Shown one piece after another: positions 13,060-24,900 of a stretch of 64,000 bases of DNA. Origin of the DNA: Ulota crispa (lineage: Eukaryota > Streptophyta > Bryopsida > Orthotrichales > Orthotrichaceae); assembly GCA_963920765.1 (NCBI GenBank), contig OY987245.1, positions 24,258,727 through 24,322,726 on the forward strand, given 5' to 3'. The position numbers and the translations under genes are program-made. The notes under the pieces are model-generated. The model saw only the letters and a list, made by a program, of their open reading frames with translations. It was not told the DNA's origin and ran no database searches. The number at the start of each line of letters is the position of its first letter. Position 1 is the stretch's first letter.

Positions 13060-13330
13060 GGGTTTTTTTTGTTTTGGTCAAAGTAGAACAACCCACATCC
13101 CAAAATGCACATAGGTAAAGAAATTTTAACTAAAAGAAAATTTGACTAAAATGGGAAAGAATGATCAATGTGTGCAAGTTCACCCAATTTTTTATTAATA
13201 TAAGCTACTTTCATCCAAAATCTAGCGGTCTGGGTGTTTGCTAAAAGATGGATCTGACCATCCACTTTTTCACCGGAATTTCTTAGTATAATCATGGTAC
13301 CTAAAGGCAGTTTGAGGTAAGAGGTAAGGT
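13060..13330. repeat. Dispersed repeat shared with 59850-60110
   Basis: Both regions carry AGAACAACCCACA / AGAGCAACCCACA, then a block reading TAATATAAG.TACTTTCATCC in the same orientation, with similar spacing. Class unknown. Confidence 0.5.
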
Positions 13331-13859
13331 GAAGTTCTGATGGAGATGCTCTAAACCGGACAGTCATGTGACTCGTGTAATTATGAAAAAGGAGCCGCCG
13401 AACCTCCAGCCAGCTATTCCTCCTCGAGCCCTAAGCTTACATATCGTGCAACAGAGGCCCGGTAACCATACAAAATATGCCACGAAAGCTTGCCTTGCTC
13501 TGTTCGCTTCTCTCTGTTCCCATCTGTTCCCACAGCATGTACTCGCAGACTCTGCATGCGAACAAAACCGTTTGTCCCTCATCAACACAAGCTAATAGAA
13601 AACGATGCACCCACCAGGTTGGAGAGTGCTTCTCCGGCGATTAAGTTAGTAGCAAAAGCAGGGAAACATAAGCTTACTTAACATACACAAGAAAATTGAG
13701 TTTGTTGGTTAATAAGCCAGTCCTTCCTTCCTGCCGAAGGGTCGCTGTCGAGAGAGTTTGCTGACTCTCCTGAGGATCACGGACGACTACCAATGGTGCA
13801 ATGGTGCGGCGCTCCATTGCTGAGTGTTCTCTTGACAGTTGGCCGAGGAGTATATTAAC

Positions 13860-13958
13860 CATTACTGGCATTCATCGCTGCTATTTCCGAGGTTTGCAGA
13901 GGCAGTGACATTCTGGAGGAACCATCTAGAGCACTGGGCTGTGGATCAGTGGCCATCA
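13860..13958 (+). promoter_or_regulatory. Probable 5'-UTR exon of the acireductone dioxygenase gene
   Basis: The sequence ends GGCCATCA|GTAAGTG, a strong donor. A matching acceptor GTGTGTGCAG|GGTGGC lies at about 15637, just upstream of the ATG at 15705. The local base composition is less AT-rich than the surroundings. This is inference from splice signals only; the 5' end of the exon is not defined. Confidence 0.35.
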
Positions 13959-14431
13959 GTAAGTGAATTTCCACTCTACTTGTGATACCACCTCTCGAGT
14001 AAGACTCGGATGACTAAACAGTGTTGATTTAATTATTAAATTCTAGCCATGGGTTTTTTCTATGAATGCCTGCTTTTATGATCTTGGCTGGCATTTGGGG
14101 AGCATTCATTCAATCCTTGTCTGGCTAACTGGAACTTGTGTTTCGCTTAGAGGTTTCGACGGTTTATGATTTTTTTTCCTTACCTGTTAAGCTATAATGC
14201 TCAATTTAATAGCTTGAGTGCCTTAGAATTGCAAGAAACGTTCGAGTCTTCTAAGTAGATTTGAGTCTAGAGCTTGATAGACCAGAGTTTCTTCTCTAGC
14301 ACTGCAATCTCCTAGGCAAATTTCAGGACATACTAATCGATTCTCTTCACCATTGAGAGTGAGACTTCCGTTCTCATTTTAGAAGTTCTGGTGTTAGCGC
14401 TAGGATCGGCCGGTCTAATGCAGACTTGGAG

Positions 14432-14721
14432 ATAGTCATATTCATTAAATTGGGTCAAAACGTTCATTTTGGGACTTTTGAAGGTTTGGGGTGATCATCC
14501 CAAACCGAGCTCCACCGTTTTTTGGTGCACGTGCTCTCAGGTGAGAGGAGGAATTTGAGGGAAAAAAATTTAGTGGGTCAGACTGAATCTGATAGACTGA
14601 ATCTGAAAGACTGAATCTGATATTTTGAATCTGGTTTGAATCTAGTTTGAGGTAACTTTTTGGGTTTAAGGTAGAATACAAAATGGTACCTTTGTTTTTC
14701 CCAATTTACTAATATGACGTT
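14432..14721. mobile_element. AACACCATATT-family MITE in the leader region of the dioxygenase gene
   Basis: Left end GTCATATTCATTAAATTGGG, right end CCCAATTTACTAATATGACGTT. The interior contains three copies of GACTGAATCTGATA-like units at about 14579-14625. No target duplication is evident. If the 13.9-kb exon is real, this lies in the 5'-UTR intron. Confidence 0.6.
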
Positions 14722-15704
14722 AACAGTGTTCCAGCTTCGTCGTTCAGTTCCGTTGATCGCGGATGCTTGCAGCGCTAGCACACAGTTCAGCACCAGTACG
14801 ATTCGGGATTCTCGAACTGCCTGCGAAATTAAAATGGGCGTCTTGTGAGCAAAACGTGTGATTTTATTTATGGCTTCAAAATCGTCCTATTCTTTACTAT
14901 TCTAAGGAAAAACCTACCAAAATCAGAGTAGAGTAAAGTCGTAAATAACCATTTAGCCGTTGCTGGAGTTCTCTTCCTACTATTCGCCGCAAGCGCCTGT
15001 TGGTGCTGCATTCCTCACGCGCGTCTTTTTGAATTTCGAATATTTCTAATAGTTGAGCGGGCCTGCTTCAAAAGATCCTTTGATAACATGCTTCTCGATT
15101 TCACAATGTGCCATTGCCAGGTCATGAACCCCAATTGACACATTTCTCTAACTTTTGGGTCGTCCTTTTTCTGTACTGTTTGGCGTATATTTCAAATCTC
15201 TCTCCTGCTAGTCTCAATTCATAGTGGAATGCGTCTCTTCTAAACCATTTCTTTGTAACCAAGATGAATAACCGAAGATGAATACCAGAAGATGAATAAC
15301 CGTTTCGAGTCTTCCGACCCAGTCTGTGCCACAACTAGCTGCCCAGATGGTTTAGTCACACCCAGGGGCAGTCAATTCCTACACATTTGTTACTAGGTTC
15401 TCAAATTGATCTTAGTTCTCTTTTGACAGCTACTGTCATAGATCTGAGTGAATTTCTAAGTTCTTGAAGGTCTGCACCACAACCTCGATATACCCAAGCT
15501 CTATATACAGAAGCTCGATATACCCAAGCTCCGAGTCTTCTACATTCTAAGAATATAGTTAGACAGTGCAGTATGATGAGGAATCACATAAGATTTATCC
15601 TGGGAGTGATCAATGAATACGTTTTGTGTGTGCAGGGTGGCTCTTGAAATATTTTTCTTGTGACAGATTGCTGTCAGTCTCTATCAATCTATCAATCTAT
15701 CACC

Positions 15705-18184
15705 ATGGCTGTGGACACTTCAACTGAGGCCACACATTCGCAACGACAGAATTTGAAGGTGCTTGAACGTTACATTCGTCACTCCTTAGCTTATCATTGC
15801 TGTAGAACTCATGCTATATGCACCGTACTTTCTCTTTGTTTGCCTTTGGTGGTCTCCTTGATGACACTCCACCATCACCACACCTTTTCCATACTCGATA
15901 AGTCTCTGACAAGCTTTCTAGTCACTGAATTTTCTGTCCTCTCTCACGAGAACTCCCTGGTAGCGTTTTTAGATCATGGTACATTTTGTATATTGGACTG
16001 TTGTTTAAATTCCAGACTGGTGTTACAGGAAGTGAAGAAACCGGTACCCATCCGGGCTTGGTACTACAATCCGAACGATGGTCCCCCATGCCAGCCACAC
16101 CAGTACTCTCCCAACCGAGAAGTATCTACCGATCATCTGCAGAGTGAGCATTCATCCTGATTGTCTCAACTTAATTTCAATGAAATATGCCTTGTTTCAA
16201 TGCGTTCATGAAACGAGAGCCGATTGTAAATATGCCTAGCCGAGTTTAAGATAAATGTTTTCAGCTTGAGTTTTGACTTTTCTAGAAAGCAGGACAGCTA
16301 GAAATTAGTATGAATTCCAAGCAGTTTTAGTTGGCTAGACACTTGCTATAGACTACTAGAGTAGATTGTGAGATCACCATACTAATTTACATATGTGGAG
16401 AATATTGCAGAGTTGGGTGTTCTCACGTGGACCCAAATTGAAACCGAGGTGTTCGAGAACAACATATTTTTGAACAAGGTCAAGAGCGTTCGCGGTTACA
16501 ACTACGAGGTCATTACAGATCACTAGTACCTGCCCTAGAATAGATGGTACTACGGTAGTAAAAGAGCTCATTATAGCTTTTTATTTATTTCTTCTTTCTG
16601 CAAAAGGCAGTTTTGTTTTGTTTTTTTGTTTCATCCTTTTTGGGAGTCAACGCCATGTTTGTCAGCTTGTGGGTGGCCTTTTCTAAAATTCTCGTTTTTA
16701 GTGATCAACTCATTCTAGTGACTACACGTGCTCTTTGAAAAGCTTTTGAAGTGCTTTTTCTGACATTTGACGGTGCATGGTTACAGGAAGTTTTGACCGT
16801 TACTCCCGAGAAGCTCCCGAACTTCGAGGAGAACACGAAGAAGTTTTTCATGGAGCACCTTCACGACCACGAGGAGATTCGGTTTATCCTTGATGGAATA
16901 GGTGGGTTAATCTTAAGTGTGCCCTTACACGATTGTGGTGGAGTTGAATGACGTGTTACAAAGTATATATTTTGCACTTATTAATTGTAGTGGTATTTCT
17001 GATGCAAAAAAATATTAACCAGTTAATCTTCATTATGTTGGATTAATCCTTTGAAGGAGTTAAGCACTCAAATACTACCTTAATTTAATCCTTAATGAGT
17101 TTTGTCTCTAAATCTCTTGCCAAGACCAGGGCCAAGACCTTTGTAGAAAATTAAAACCGTGTTGAATTGCTTGAAGAATCTCCAGTCTAGCTGAAATCTC
17201 CACTCCTGACATCACCTAGTTGGGGGTACTTTTGCAGGCTTTGAGGACGTACGAGATTTCGACGGGCAATGGATTCGAATTGAGATAAAGAAAGGCGACC
17301 TTATTGTTTTACCACCCGGGATGTACCACAGGTTCACTCTCGATGAGGACCAGTACCTCAAGGTAAAAGCCACGCCCACACGTGCATGCGGATCTAGAAT
17401 CACCAAGTGCCGTAGATCTCTTTATCTGTCGTTTGGACCAGTCTAGCACAAAAATCATCAGTCCCAGCTTTGCACTCTCCGTACTTGCATAATGAGCCTC
17501 AAGCTTTTTCAAGCCTGCCAAGCTTTGAAGTAGCACCATATTCATTAGATTGGGAAAATCCGAAAAAGGATACATTTTGGGACTTTTGAATTTTGCATTT
17601 GTGAGAATATTTTGACAATTTAAAGTGAGTTTCATGATAATTCCTTCAAGATCGTACATTATTGAAGTATGATCATGAAGAAATCATCATAAAATTCACT
17701 CCAAATCATTCACCAAAATACTCTCACGAAATGCAAAATTCAGGAGTCACTTCCAAAAACGTACCATTTTTGCCAATTAAAAAAACCATCTTAGTTTAAG
17801 GTGCTTAGTAAAGGGCTCCATTTAGATGCAATGAACTTGTATAAAAAATCAGAACGTCTAAATATATGTAGGGTACAAAAATGTTTTAGAAATCCTGGAA
17901 GTTGAATATTCATTGTTGTTTGGTTTTGCTTTTGCAGGCATTGTTGTTGTACCAAGACACCCCCAGTCGCATCCAGTTTGAAAAGGGCTTGGAAACTGAC
18001 GCCTTGGAAGTCCGGTATGTATTAATAAAGCTACCCTCTTCTCATTCGTTTCCAAAGAGTGAGCTCTGTATCAATCTTAGGTAATCATATTCAAAATGTT
18101 TACATTTGAGACAAGAATGTGAACAGTCAATTTTTTGCAAACAATTAAATTTGATTTCTATCTTTGCTTTTTCGTAGTACATAG
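15705..18184 (+). CDS. ARD: Acireductone dioxygenase (ARD/ARD', methionine salvage)
   Basis: Exons 15705-15758, 16029-16143, 16411-16508, 16787-16901, 17238-17362, 17938-18014 and a tiny terminal exon, perhaps 18178-18184, keep one frame (about 196 aa). Cupin metal ligands are all present: H113 and H115 in EHLHDHEE, E119 in the same motif, and H158 in MYHRF. Flanking family blocks [20 protein letters not shown] and LIVLPPG are also present. The enzyme converts acireductone to the 2-oxo acid precursor of methionine (Fe form) in the cytosol. Exon 3 is ended at GAG|GTCATT because reading on reaches TAG within a few codons and the family spacing fits. The 3' end is ambiguous: if the GTATGT donor at 18015 is unused, translation runs to TAA at 18082-18084, giving about 217 aa. 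The first 18 residues are not conserved in the family. Confidence 0.9.
17532..17793. mobile_element. AACACCATATT-family MITE in ARD intron 5
   Basis: AGCACCATATTCATTAGATTGGG at the left and a decayed inverse (CCAATTAAAAAAACCATCTTA) at the right. The interior GAGAATATTTTGAC...CTCTCACG arms are inverted. Confidence 0.6.
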
Positions 18185-18520
18185 AAATAACTGAACAATA
18201 TTCCATTTCAGTAAGATAGCATTAATGTATCTTATTAATGAAGATGCAAAATTAGTGACACGACAATACCGTTCTTTTGATGTGGAAATTAATACGATAC
18301 AATAGCATTTCTAACTGCTACAGATTAAACGTGTTTACCAAATAGTATGACACTTAAAAATTAGTGTCACACTGCGTTAATAGGATATAAAAGGATATAT
18401 CACTCACACAAGCAGAGACTCCATAGATTGTTTCCAACTGTAGAACCAATCATGGTTATTGATAGCAGTTATGGTCTATTAGGGAATATTTAATATGTTA
18501 CATAGATTGGAAATAGTAGA

Positions 18521-18842
18521 AACGTCATATTCATTAAAAGGAAATAACTCTTACAAATTGGGACTTCTGGCTTCTTCTTTTTTCTGAGAACGCCATATTC
18601 ATTGAATTGGGAATCCGTTGACTGATTTCCAATGAAATGAGATATAGATCATTCAAAAATACGCTCTTTTGGACAAAAAGTCTGAAATCTTGGACAGAAG
18701 TTCCATTAAGCAGGTTTTAGGACCTCCTTAAATGAATTAAGGGGAACTTTCTGGATTGAGGTGAAAAACAAATGAGACTTTCTGGATTGAGGTGAAAAAC
18801 AAATGAGACCCATGTTTTTCCCCTTTTAACAAATATGATGTT
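18521..18842. mobile_element. AACACCATATT-family MITE with 4-bp duplication TAGA
   Basis: Left end AACGTCATATTCATTAAAAGG, right end CCTTTTAACAAATATGATGTT. TAGA flanks at 18517-18520 and 18843-18846 are identical. A second left-end copy (AACGCCATATTCATTGAATT) lies inside at 18589, so the left terminus is duplicated or nested. Confidence 0.7.
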
Positions 18843-19140
18843 TAGAGTTCTAAACAAGAGAGACGAAGAAGTTGAAAATGTTGCTGCTGCTGGGCCATTA
18901 ATGTTCTGTGAGCGTGGTGGACGAGGGGATCTACAGACTAGAGTACGTGCAATCAGTGCTGGAGCTTGCACAACATGCGGCGGCCTCGGAGGTGGACGAC
19001 AAAGTCCTGACTGCTACTACTACTCAAGCTCTGGCAGCCATTGCCGTATGAACTCCATCGCCGTGCGAACTGTGAACCACCCTCCCTTAAACTCTTATAC
19101 CCCAACCTCTAATCCAACCTTTGGTTAATGGCTCATACTT

Positions 19141-19283
19141 GAATTGGTAGCTGCTAATGCGTTGGACCAGCACTAGATCTGTGTCTTAACTTTTTGCCTG
19201 CAACGCCTGATTATCAACTTTTAGTTAGCTAGCTCTTGGGGTTTAAGTTTGTCAACCTTGTGCATTAGCTAGCTACCAATTCC
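19141..19283. repeat. Short inverted-repeat element
   Basis: GAATTGGTAGCTGCTAATGC at the left is mirrored by GCATTAGCTAGCTACCAATTC at the right, spanning 143 bp. Probably a small MITE; class unknown. Confidence 0.55.
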
Positions 19284-21926
19284 GTTGCGGAGAACATGAG
19301 GGTGGGTGCCGGATCTCACGAGTCTCCAGCAAGGGTAGTCCGGGGATCAGCAATGCTTGAAGAGATTTACGTTGGTGTTGTAGAGTCTGTATGATTGTGG
19401 TAGCTCTTGGAAGTTGAGGGAATCTGAGACCAGTGACTGTGGTTTGTATAATGAATAATGTTGTGACACTACTGTAGCTTACTAGACTGTTCCGGCTTCT
19501 TCGATGTTCCGTTACCAGTTCATTCAAGGGATATTTCCTTCCCCCTGTAAAAAACATGTTTATATAGTATCCAAATTGAGATGTTTTGTGTGAGTGTACA
19601 TGGCGCCCTGTCATTTACCATGTTCTCAAGCATGTGTTGGGGGAATGTTATACTTTGAACAGGGATCTGTGAGCCGTGATCCTTTTTCTTTTCTTTTTTG
19701 TCAAATTATTACTACATGGGGCTCTACAATTGTGTATTTTAACTTTTCATCTTTTGAAAAATTTGTTAGTTATTTCTTCTTCCATTGACTTTGAGCTTAG
19801 AATTAGTTCCTGCTCACAAAATCTTGGCTCATGGCTTATGGCTCACCATTTTAATCTCACAAAATAGCAGTGTTCCAACACATTGCACACTTGTTGTACA
19901 TTTGTTTGTTAATTTTGTTCTTGGCTATGGTAGATTGAGAATTGCATGTTTTGTGCTTCAAGATTGACACGTGTCGTCTCTGTGTTGGGAGATTTTGGTT
20001 GTGATATGTGCCTAGTACAAAGTTGTAACATACTACATTTATAAATCAATGCTGGTTAAATCAACGTCAAAAGAGCAAGTTGGAGTTTTTGAAAAATGTC
20101 AAGTTTTTTGACTTTCTCTTACTTTTGTTTAGAAGTGCAATTGAAATCAAAAAATGTGGAAAAGTCAGCAATTAGAACAAAAAAATTGCATTTTTTATTG
20201 GTGTGGCAACTTCGACTATGTAGCTATAGTATTAATCTTGAAAGAAACACTAGCCAATCAATACAATTACAAAATATGTTAGTCTCCCAAAAAAACCAAC
20301 CGCTATAAGTAGATAAATTGAACAAAACATTACTATTTGGTGCTTCACTACCCCACATTTCGAACTAATGAGGGCATATTCCATTGATTCATGTAAGAGC
20401 TTTGCCACCCATGACAAATCAATTTGGCGTGAACCAAGGGTTCTCGAAAGCTTGAAATTAAAACTTGTGTAGTGGGTTGGGGTCTACTCCTCTGTCCAGC
20501 ATAAGTACACATTTGCCTTGATTGTTGCGATGCTGTGCTATTAGGGCTAGGGTTCGAAGCCAAGAACAAGCTCACAATGAAAACACATTCAAGGAATTCC
20601 ACAAAGATATCCGAATTCAAGCTCAAGCAAAAAACTCCATGTCTTGAGAACATAACTTGGGGACATTCACATTTAAAGCGGCCAATGGCTTTCAACCCTT
20701 AACCAGGTGGAGGGTGAGGAAAATTTGAAGTCAAGTATGCCAAGAACCAACCCAACCAACCATTCTACGCATTGGTGGCATTGCAACAAAAACACAAAAT
20801 TTGAAATAAGTTTTCTACACTAGGTGCATTTTCTACAAAATTTGGTTTCTCACCAACAAAAGAATTCACATACTTCTTAGTGCTTCCATACGAGGGGTGG
20901 GAGGAGGGGGCAAATAGCGCTCAACAATGCAGTACTACAAGAAATTGTGTCCTACTTGACATGTCCAAATTGACTGAATGTGTTCAAAATGACAAAAAAT
21001 TTGTCAAATTGGACAACTTCTGTAGATTTAGCCATGTTGATTTGGACATATTTTTGTCATTCTGGACAGTTTCCCTAGCAAAAACAAGAACGAAGATAAC
21101 TAGAGTTTTAAAGTGACCAATACGTAAGTGAAAAGTTACCAAAGGCACCTAAATCTTAAAACTACTTCCAAGCACACCAAGAAGACCAATCGGGGCAACT
21201 TTTGTTGTTTAGCGTTCCTCCCTTTCATCAATGCTGCATGGAAGGACTTGCAGTGCAAGTTTTTATTTTTGGCGTTTAAACGCCAGATTTGCTACAGTCA
21301 GATTCGTTATTCACGAAGGCATTGCTATCCCTCCCGAAATACTCCTCACCTGAGAGGGCACGTAGCAATGCTATAGTATCCAAAAAAAAAGCAAGTCTTG
21401 CACATTCACCAAGTGTGCAAACCTTCTGGGTTTCCTCATTAAAAAAATCCAGTAGTACGCTAAAAAACCACTAATTTTTCTTGCAAGGAAAAGACTCTCT
21501 TGTCCCAAACATTTGAAACTCGATTGTTTAATGCTTTAGAGAGCAAATTGAGCTTGGAAACGACGTTTTACCTCTGTGTCCACAGACCTGGTCCCGAAGG
21601 GCAAGAGGACAGGATAAAGTACCAATCCATGAATGCAAGTCATGCACAAGGCAACCAACCCCTCAACAAGTCCACATGCAATGGATATTCTTTAAATACC
21701 CAGAAAATAATATTTACTGTCCAGTGCTTCACTACCGCCACATTTGAAACTAAGAAACACGTAATCAAAGACCTCAAACTAATACGCACTGCGTTGATAA
21801 ACTACCGTAGCACGCATGCTAAGAAATCAGAGACAGAAGAATCACATCAGACGGTTCCAAACATCCACATCTACACTGGATTTATATGAACACTCCACAA
21901 AAGGCATTTCACTGGATCTCTCTAGT

Positions 21927-24900
21927 CTAGTGCCATCCACAAACGGAGTCCAGGAATGCGACGAGAGCGATGGAGAGAGGGTACAAGGCCAGCCCAATGA
22001 AGGCCATCCACAACGGGAACGTCGTGCGAACGGCGGCCACAGCGCCCATGATCAACGTAGCGAAGAAGATGACCGAGATCTCCGCTGAGAAGTCCCACAG
22101 CAGGCTCCGGAAGTAAACGATCGCCAGGAATATTCCCAAGCACATGGTGTTGTTCATGGTGACGGCTCCATAAATCTGCACTCAGTCAATCAGTGAGTTA
22201 AAAAAATTTAGTCAGACGCATTCCCTCCTTACTTCACAAACCATATTTTTCTGGTTCAAATTGTGAAAACGGGTTACTACTTTCTTTGAAGCTATTTAAA
22301 CGAGTTCTTTCAACTCTGGGTTGGTTGTAAGGTACGAAAACTTAGATGCAGTATATACCTGAAGAGCATGGCCAAATAAATCTGAAGGGTGCTCACTAGA
22401 GAATACTCAAAACTTGTTGCAAAATCGGGGAGTGATTAACACTTCGAACATTAAAATCACAGCACATACTTGGAAGATCTATTAATTGACTTTGACTACT
22501 TATAGCTTTTGCATGTAATAGCCAAACTATGCTTTTAGATTTCACCTAAGTTTAAAAAAGATTCTACCTGTGTGCGACAAATAGCCACATGACAAAAAAT
22601 CATCGCTGAGATAAAAAGATCCTGGCAATAGATCAATATGTCTGTCTTTAGGGTGATTGTTCTTCTGAAGGCGGTTCACACTGTGTTAGGAGTCCCAAAT
22701 TCCCCTGAATTCTGAAAACTAATGGAGAGACCCAATAGCCCAAAGTCTAAAGCCTCGGTTCACTATGAAATGCCTAACTGGCAGTACTGTTTAACCCCTG
22801 AAGGGCCCGAACGCCCTTGGCGGCCGTATGTATGACCGTATGTACAGACGTATTTGAGTTGTTTTGAGGGCTTTTCAAAAAAAAATGCACCCACCATCAT
22901 ACAATCCTTCAATATGTATGGTTGTAACACCTAATTTCCAGCTAATTCAAACTTCTGAATATAGGTTGCGATCGTATTTGGTACCGTAGCTCTAGAGCCC
23001 AAAGGCCCTTCAGGGGTTAAGAAGGTTTGGCGATAAGAAAGTGAGACTTTTATGAAAGTTTTGCATGTAGCGCTATAAAATAGCAGCTCAACTCAGGAGC
23101 AAAAGTCTCAACAATTTTGTTGCAGTGCCTTTTTCAATTCAACTGCCTTGGGAGCGTTGGGATCTGGTCTAGTTCCGGGACTTGTAGAATCACAACTTGG
23201 GGCAGAATGTGAAGCTAATAACGTACCTGCGAGTAAGTCATGGAGATGTTTTTCTTGCGTTTCCGTTTGGCAAAGATGAGAGACGAGATGGCTTCGCTGG
23301 AGTTCGTGGCCAGCGGCGTGGCGATGAAGGAGATGAAAAACGGCGAGATCCCCGAGGCTTTTGAGAACCCTCCAATGGCATCCACCAAGGGGTCCGCAAA
23401 CACGGCTGCCACTGCCGCTCCTGCAATCAAAAACCCCACAGCTTTCATAATCACCTGCTTTCTAGACGGAGTAGGTTCCTCTCCCTCGTCATCGTCGTCG
23501 TCATCGTCGTCATCATCCCCGTTTTGCAACATTGCCAAATCCAAGCTTGCGTCCTACACCCCAAAAATATGGAAAAAAAGGCGTTGTCAATCAACACCTC
23601 TTTGCATAACAGTGATCTTTAAACTATTTAAATTTCGCAGGATTTCTACCAAAACAGCTAAAAACCATGTGAACTGTACGGTGTTAAATTTGAAAAAATT
23701 AGCTTTTTAGCAGTGTTTTTAGCCACTTGAGCTAAAAGTGAAAATCATATTTGGGATCCATGCTCTGCAGCCTCTCCTCACAGAATATGTATGAAACATT
23801 AAAGCATACTCAGTGGCTACTACTGTGGCGCAGAACTTGGAATCCTAACCTGGGCTTCTCGATCCCAATGGTGAGAGTCAGAGGATGGAGCACTGGTTAA
23901 GGGCTTCTTCGCAGCGAGGGCAGCCTTCACCCATCGTCTAAACCCCTCCCTGAATTCGTTCCAGGAAATCCTTTTGTCGTGGGAAACATCGAACTCCGCC
24001 ATCCAGCGCTTCAACTCATCTTCTTCAGGAACTTTACTGGCACGCTCAATTCCTAAGCCCAGAATCAAGCCTCGCAGTTCCCGCTCATTCAGATGGTCAT
24101 CGTTCTCCTTGTCAAAATGGTGGAACAGCCTGTTGGAGCATCAAGCGTACAATCAACTTGCTTAGTTCACAAAAACTGCGCATAAAATTTGACAGAGCCC
24201 AACTGGCATGGAAGGGAAGAGAAGGCATGATAAGTATTCTCAAAACTCACAAACCACTAATCCCAAATATGATTTTCACTTTTGGCTCAAGTGGCTAAAA
24301 ACACTGCTAAAAAGCTAAAATTTACAAATTTAACACTCAACAGTTAACATGATTTTTTAGATGTATAAAAATGTTTGGTAGAAATCCTGCGAAATTTAGC
24401 CAGTTTAAATATCACTGTCACACACTCACCGCGACAGCACCTCGTCATCTGGTTCACCATTGGGTTTAATAAGCTTGCCATATTTGTCTTCAGCAAAGCG
24501 AGTTGCCTTGTGAAGAGCGTGGCTTCTCCTGTACTTATGCTGTGCCATGACGATCTTCCTGTGCTGAATCCATGGAGCCGCAAGCTGCATCCAAGCATAA
24601 CAAAGCCAGATACTGAAAAATCGAAGCAAAAATTTAAAGTCCCACCAAACCTTCAAAGTAGTTACGTTTCCTAACAAAAAAAGGAAGTATTCGTCTGGTG
24701 AAAGCGCTAACTCACCTGATAGCCGATATACACGCAGAGCTCAATCACCGCAATAGCAGCTGCAACCACAATAAAAGTATTTCCTTCGGTGTTCAAGCCA
24801 AACAGGCGCGGTATTTGAGCCACTATATAGGGCAGGAGTGTGGTTACCATGATCCATGACGCCCACTTCGTCTGTTTGTCAGTGGTCACTCCGGTTTCTG

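Larger units (their letters stand above)
10104..13700. other. Gene-free stretch
   Basis: Several ORFs of 60-95 codons overlap on both strands at 10.26-11.2 kb, but none shows a known domain or consistent splice-linked coding. It holds an 18-bp duplication (ATGGAATGTGGACAACAA) at 10669-10705 and a degenerate repeat at 11571-11727. A one-sided MITE end (ATATTTGTTAAATTGGGAAAA) lies near 11992, and a repeat at 13060-13330 is shared with 59850-60110. Confidence 0.5.
18185..21926. other. Gene-free stretch between convergent ARD and NCL genes
   Basis: No coding family recognised. It contains a MITE at 18521-18842 and a 34-bp tandem duplication (TTTCTGGATTGAGGTGAAAA) at 18747-18812. It also holds an inverted repeat at 19141-19283 and two similar 'GTGCTTCACTACC' blocks near 20339 and 21724. 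ORFs at 20348-20695 and 21500-21889 show no domain. Confidence 0.5.

Noticed and set aside
15660..16160. 166-codon ORF covering ARD exons 1-2
   Set aside because: The middle is intron 1 read through. Only the first 18 codons and the last part from GAAGTGAAG fit acireductone dioxygenase.
18835..19128. 97-codon ORF rich in Gly/Tyr/Ser
   Set aside because: Begins in a MITE terminus and resembles no family.
20540..20570. GGTTCGAAGCC, resembling the TpsiC arm of a tRNA
   Set aside because: No matching acceptor or anticodon arms in the expected positions.
20348..20695. 115-codon ORF, minus strand
   Set aside because: No recognisable motif. Surrounding sequence is non-coding in character.
23240..23710. 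156-codon ORF with a Ser run
   Set aside because: It is the antisense of NCL exon 6; the Ser run is the Asp run read on the other strand.
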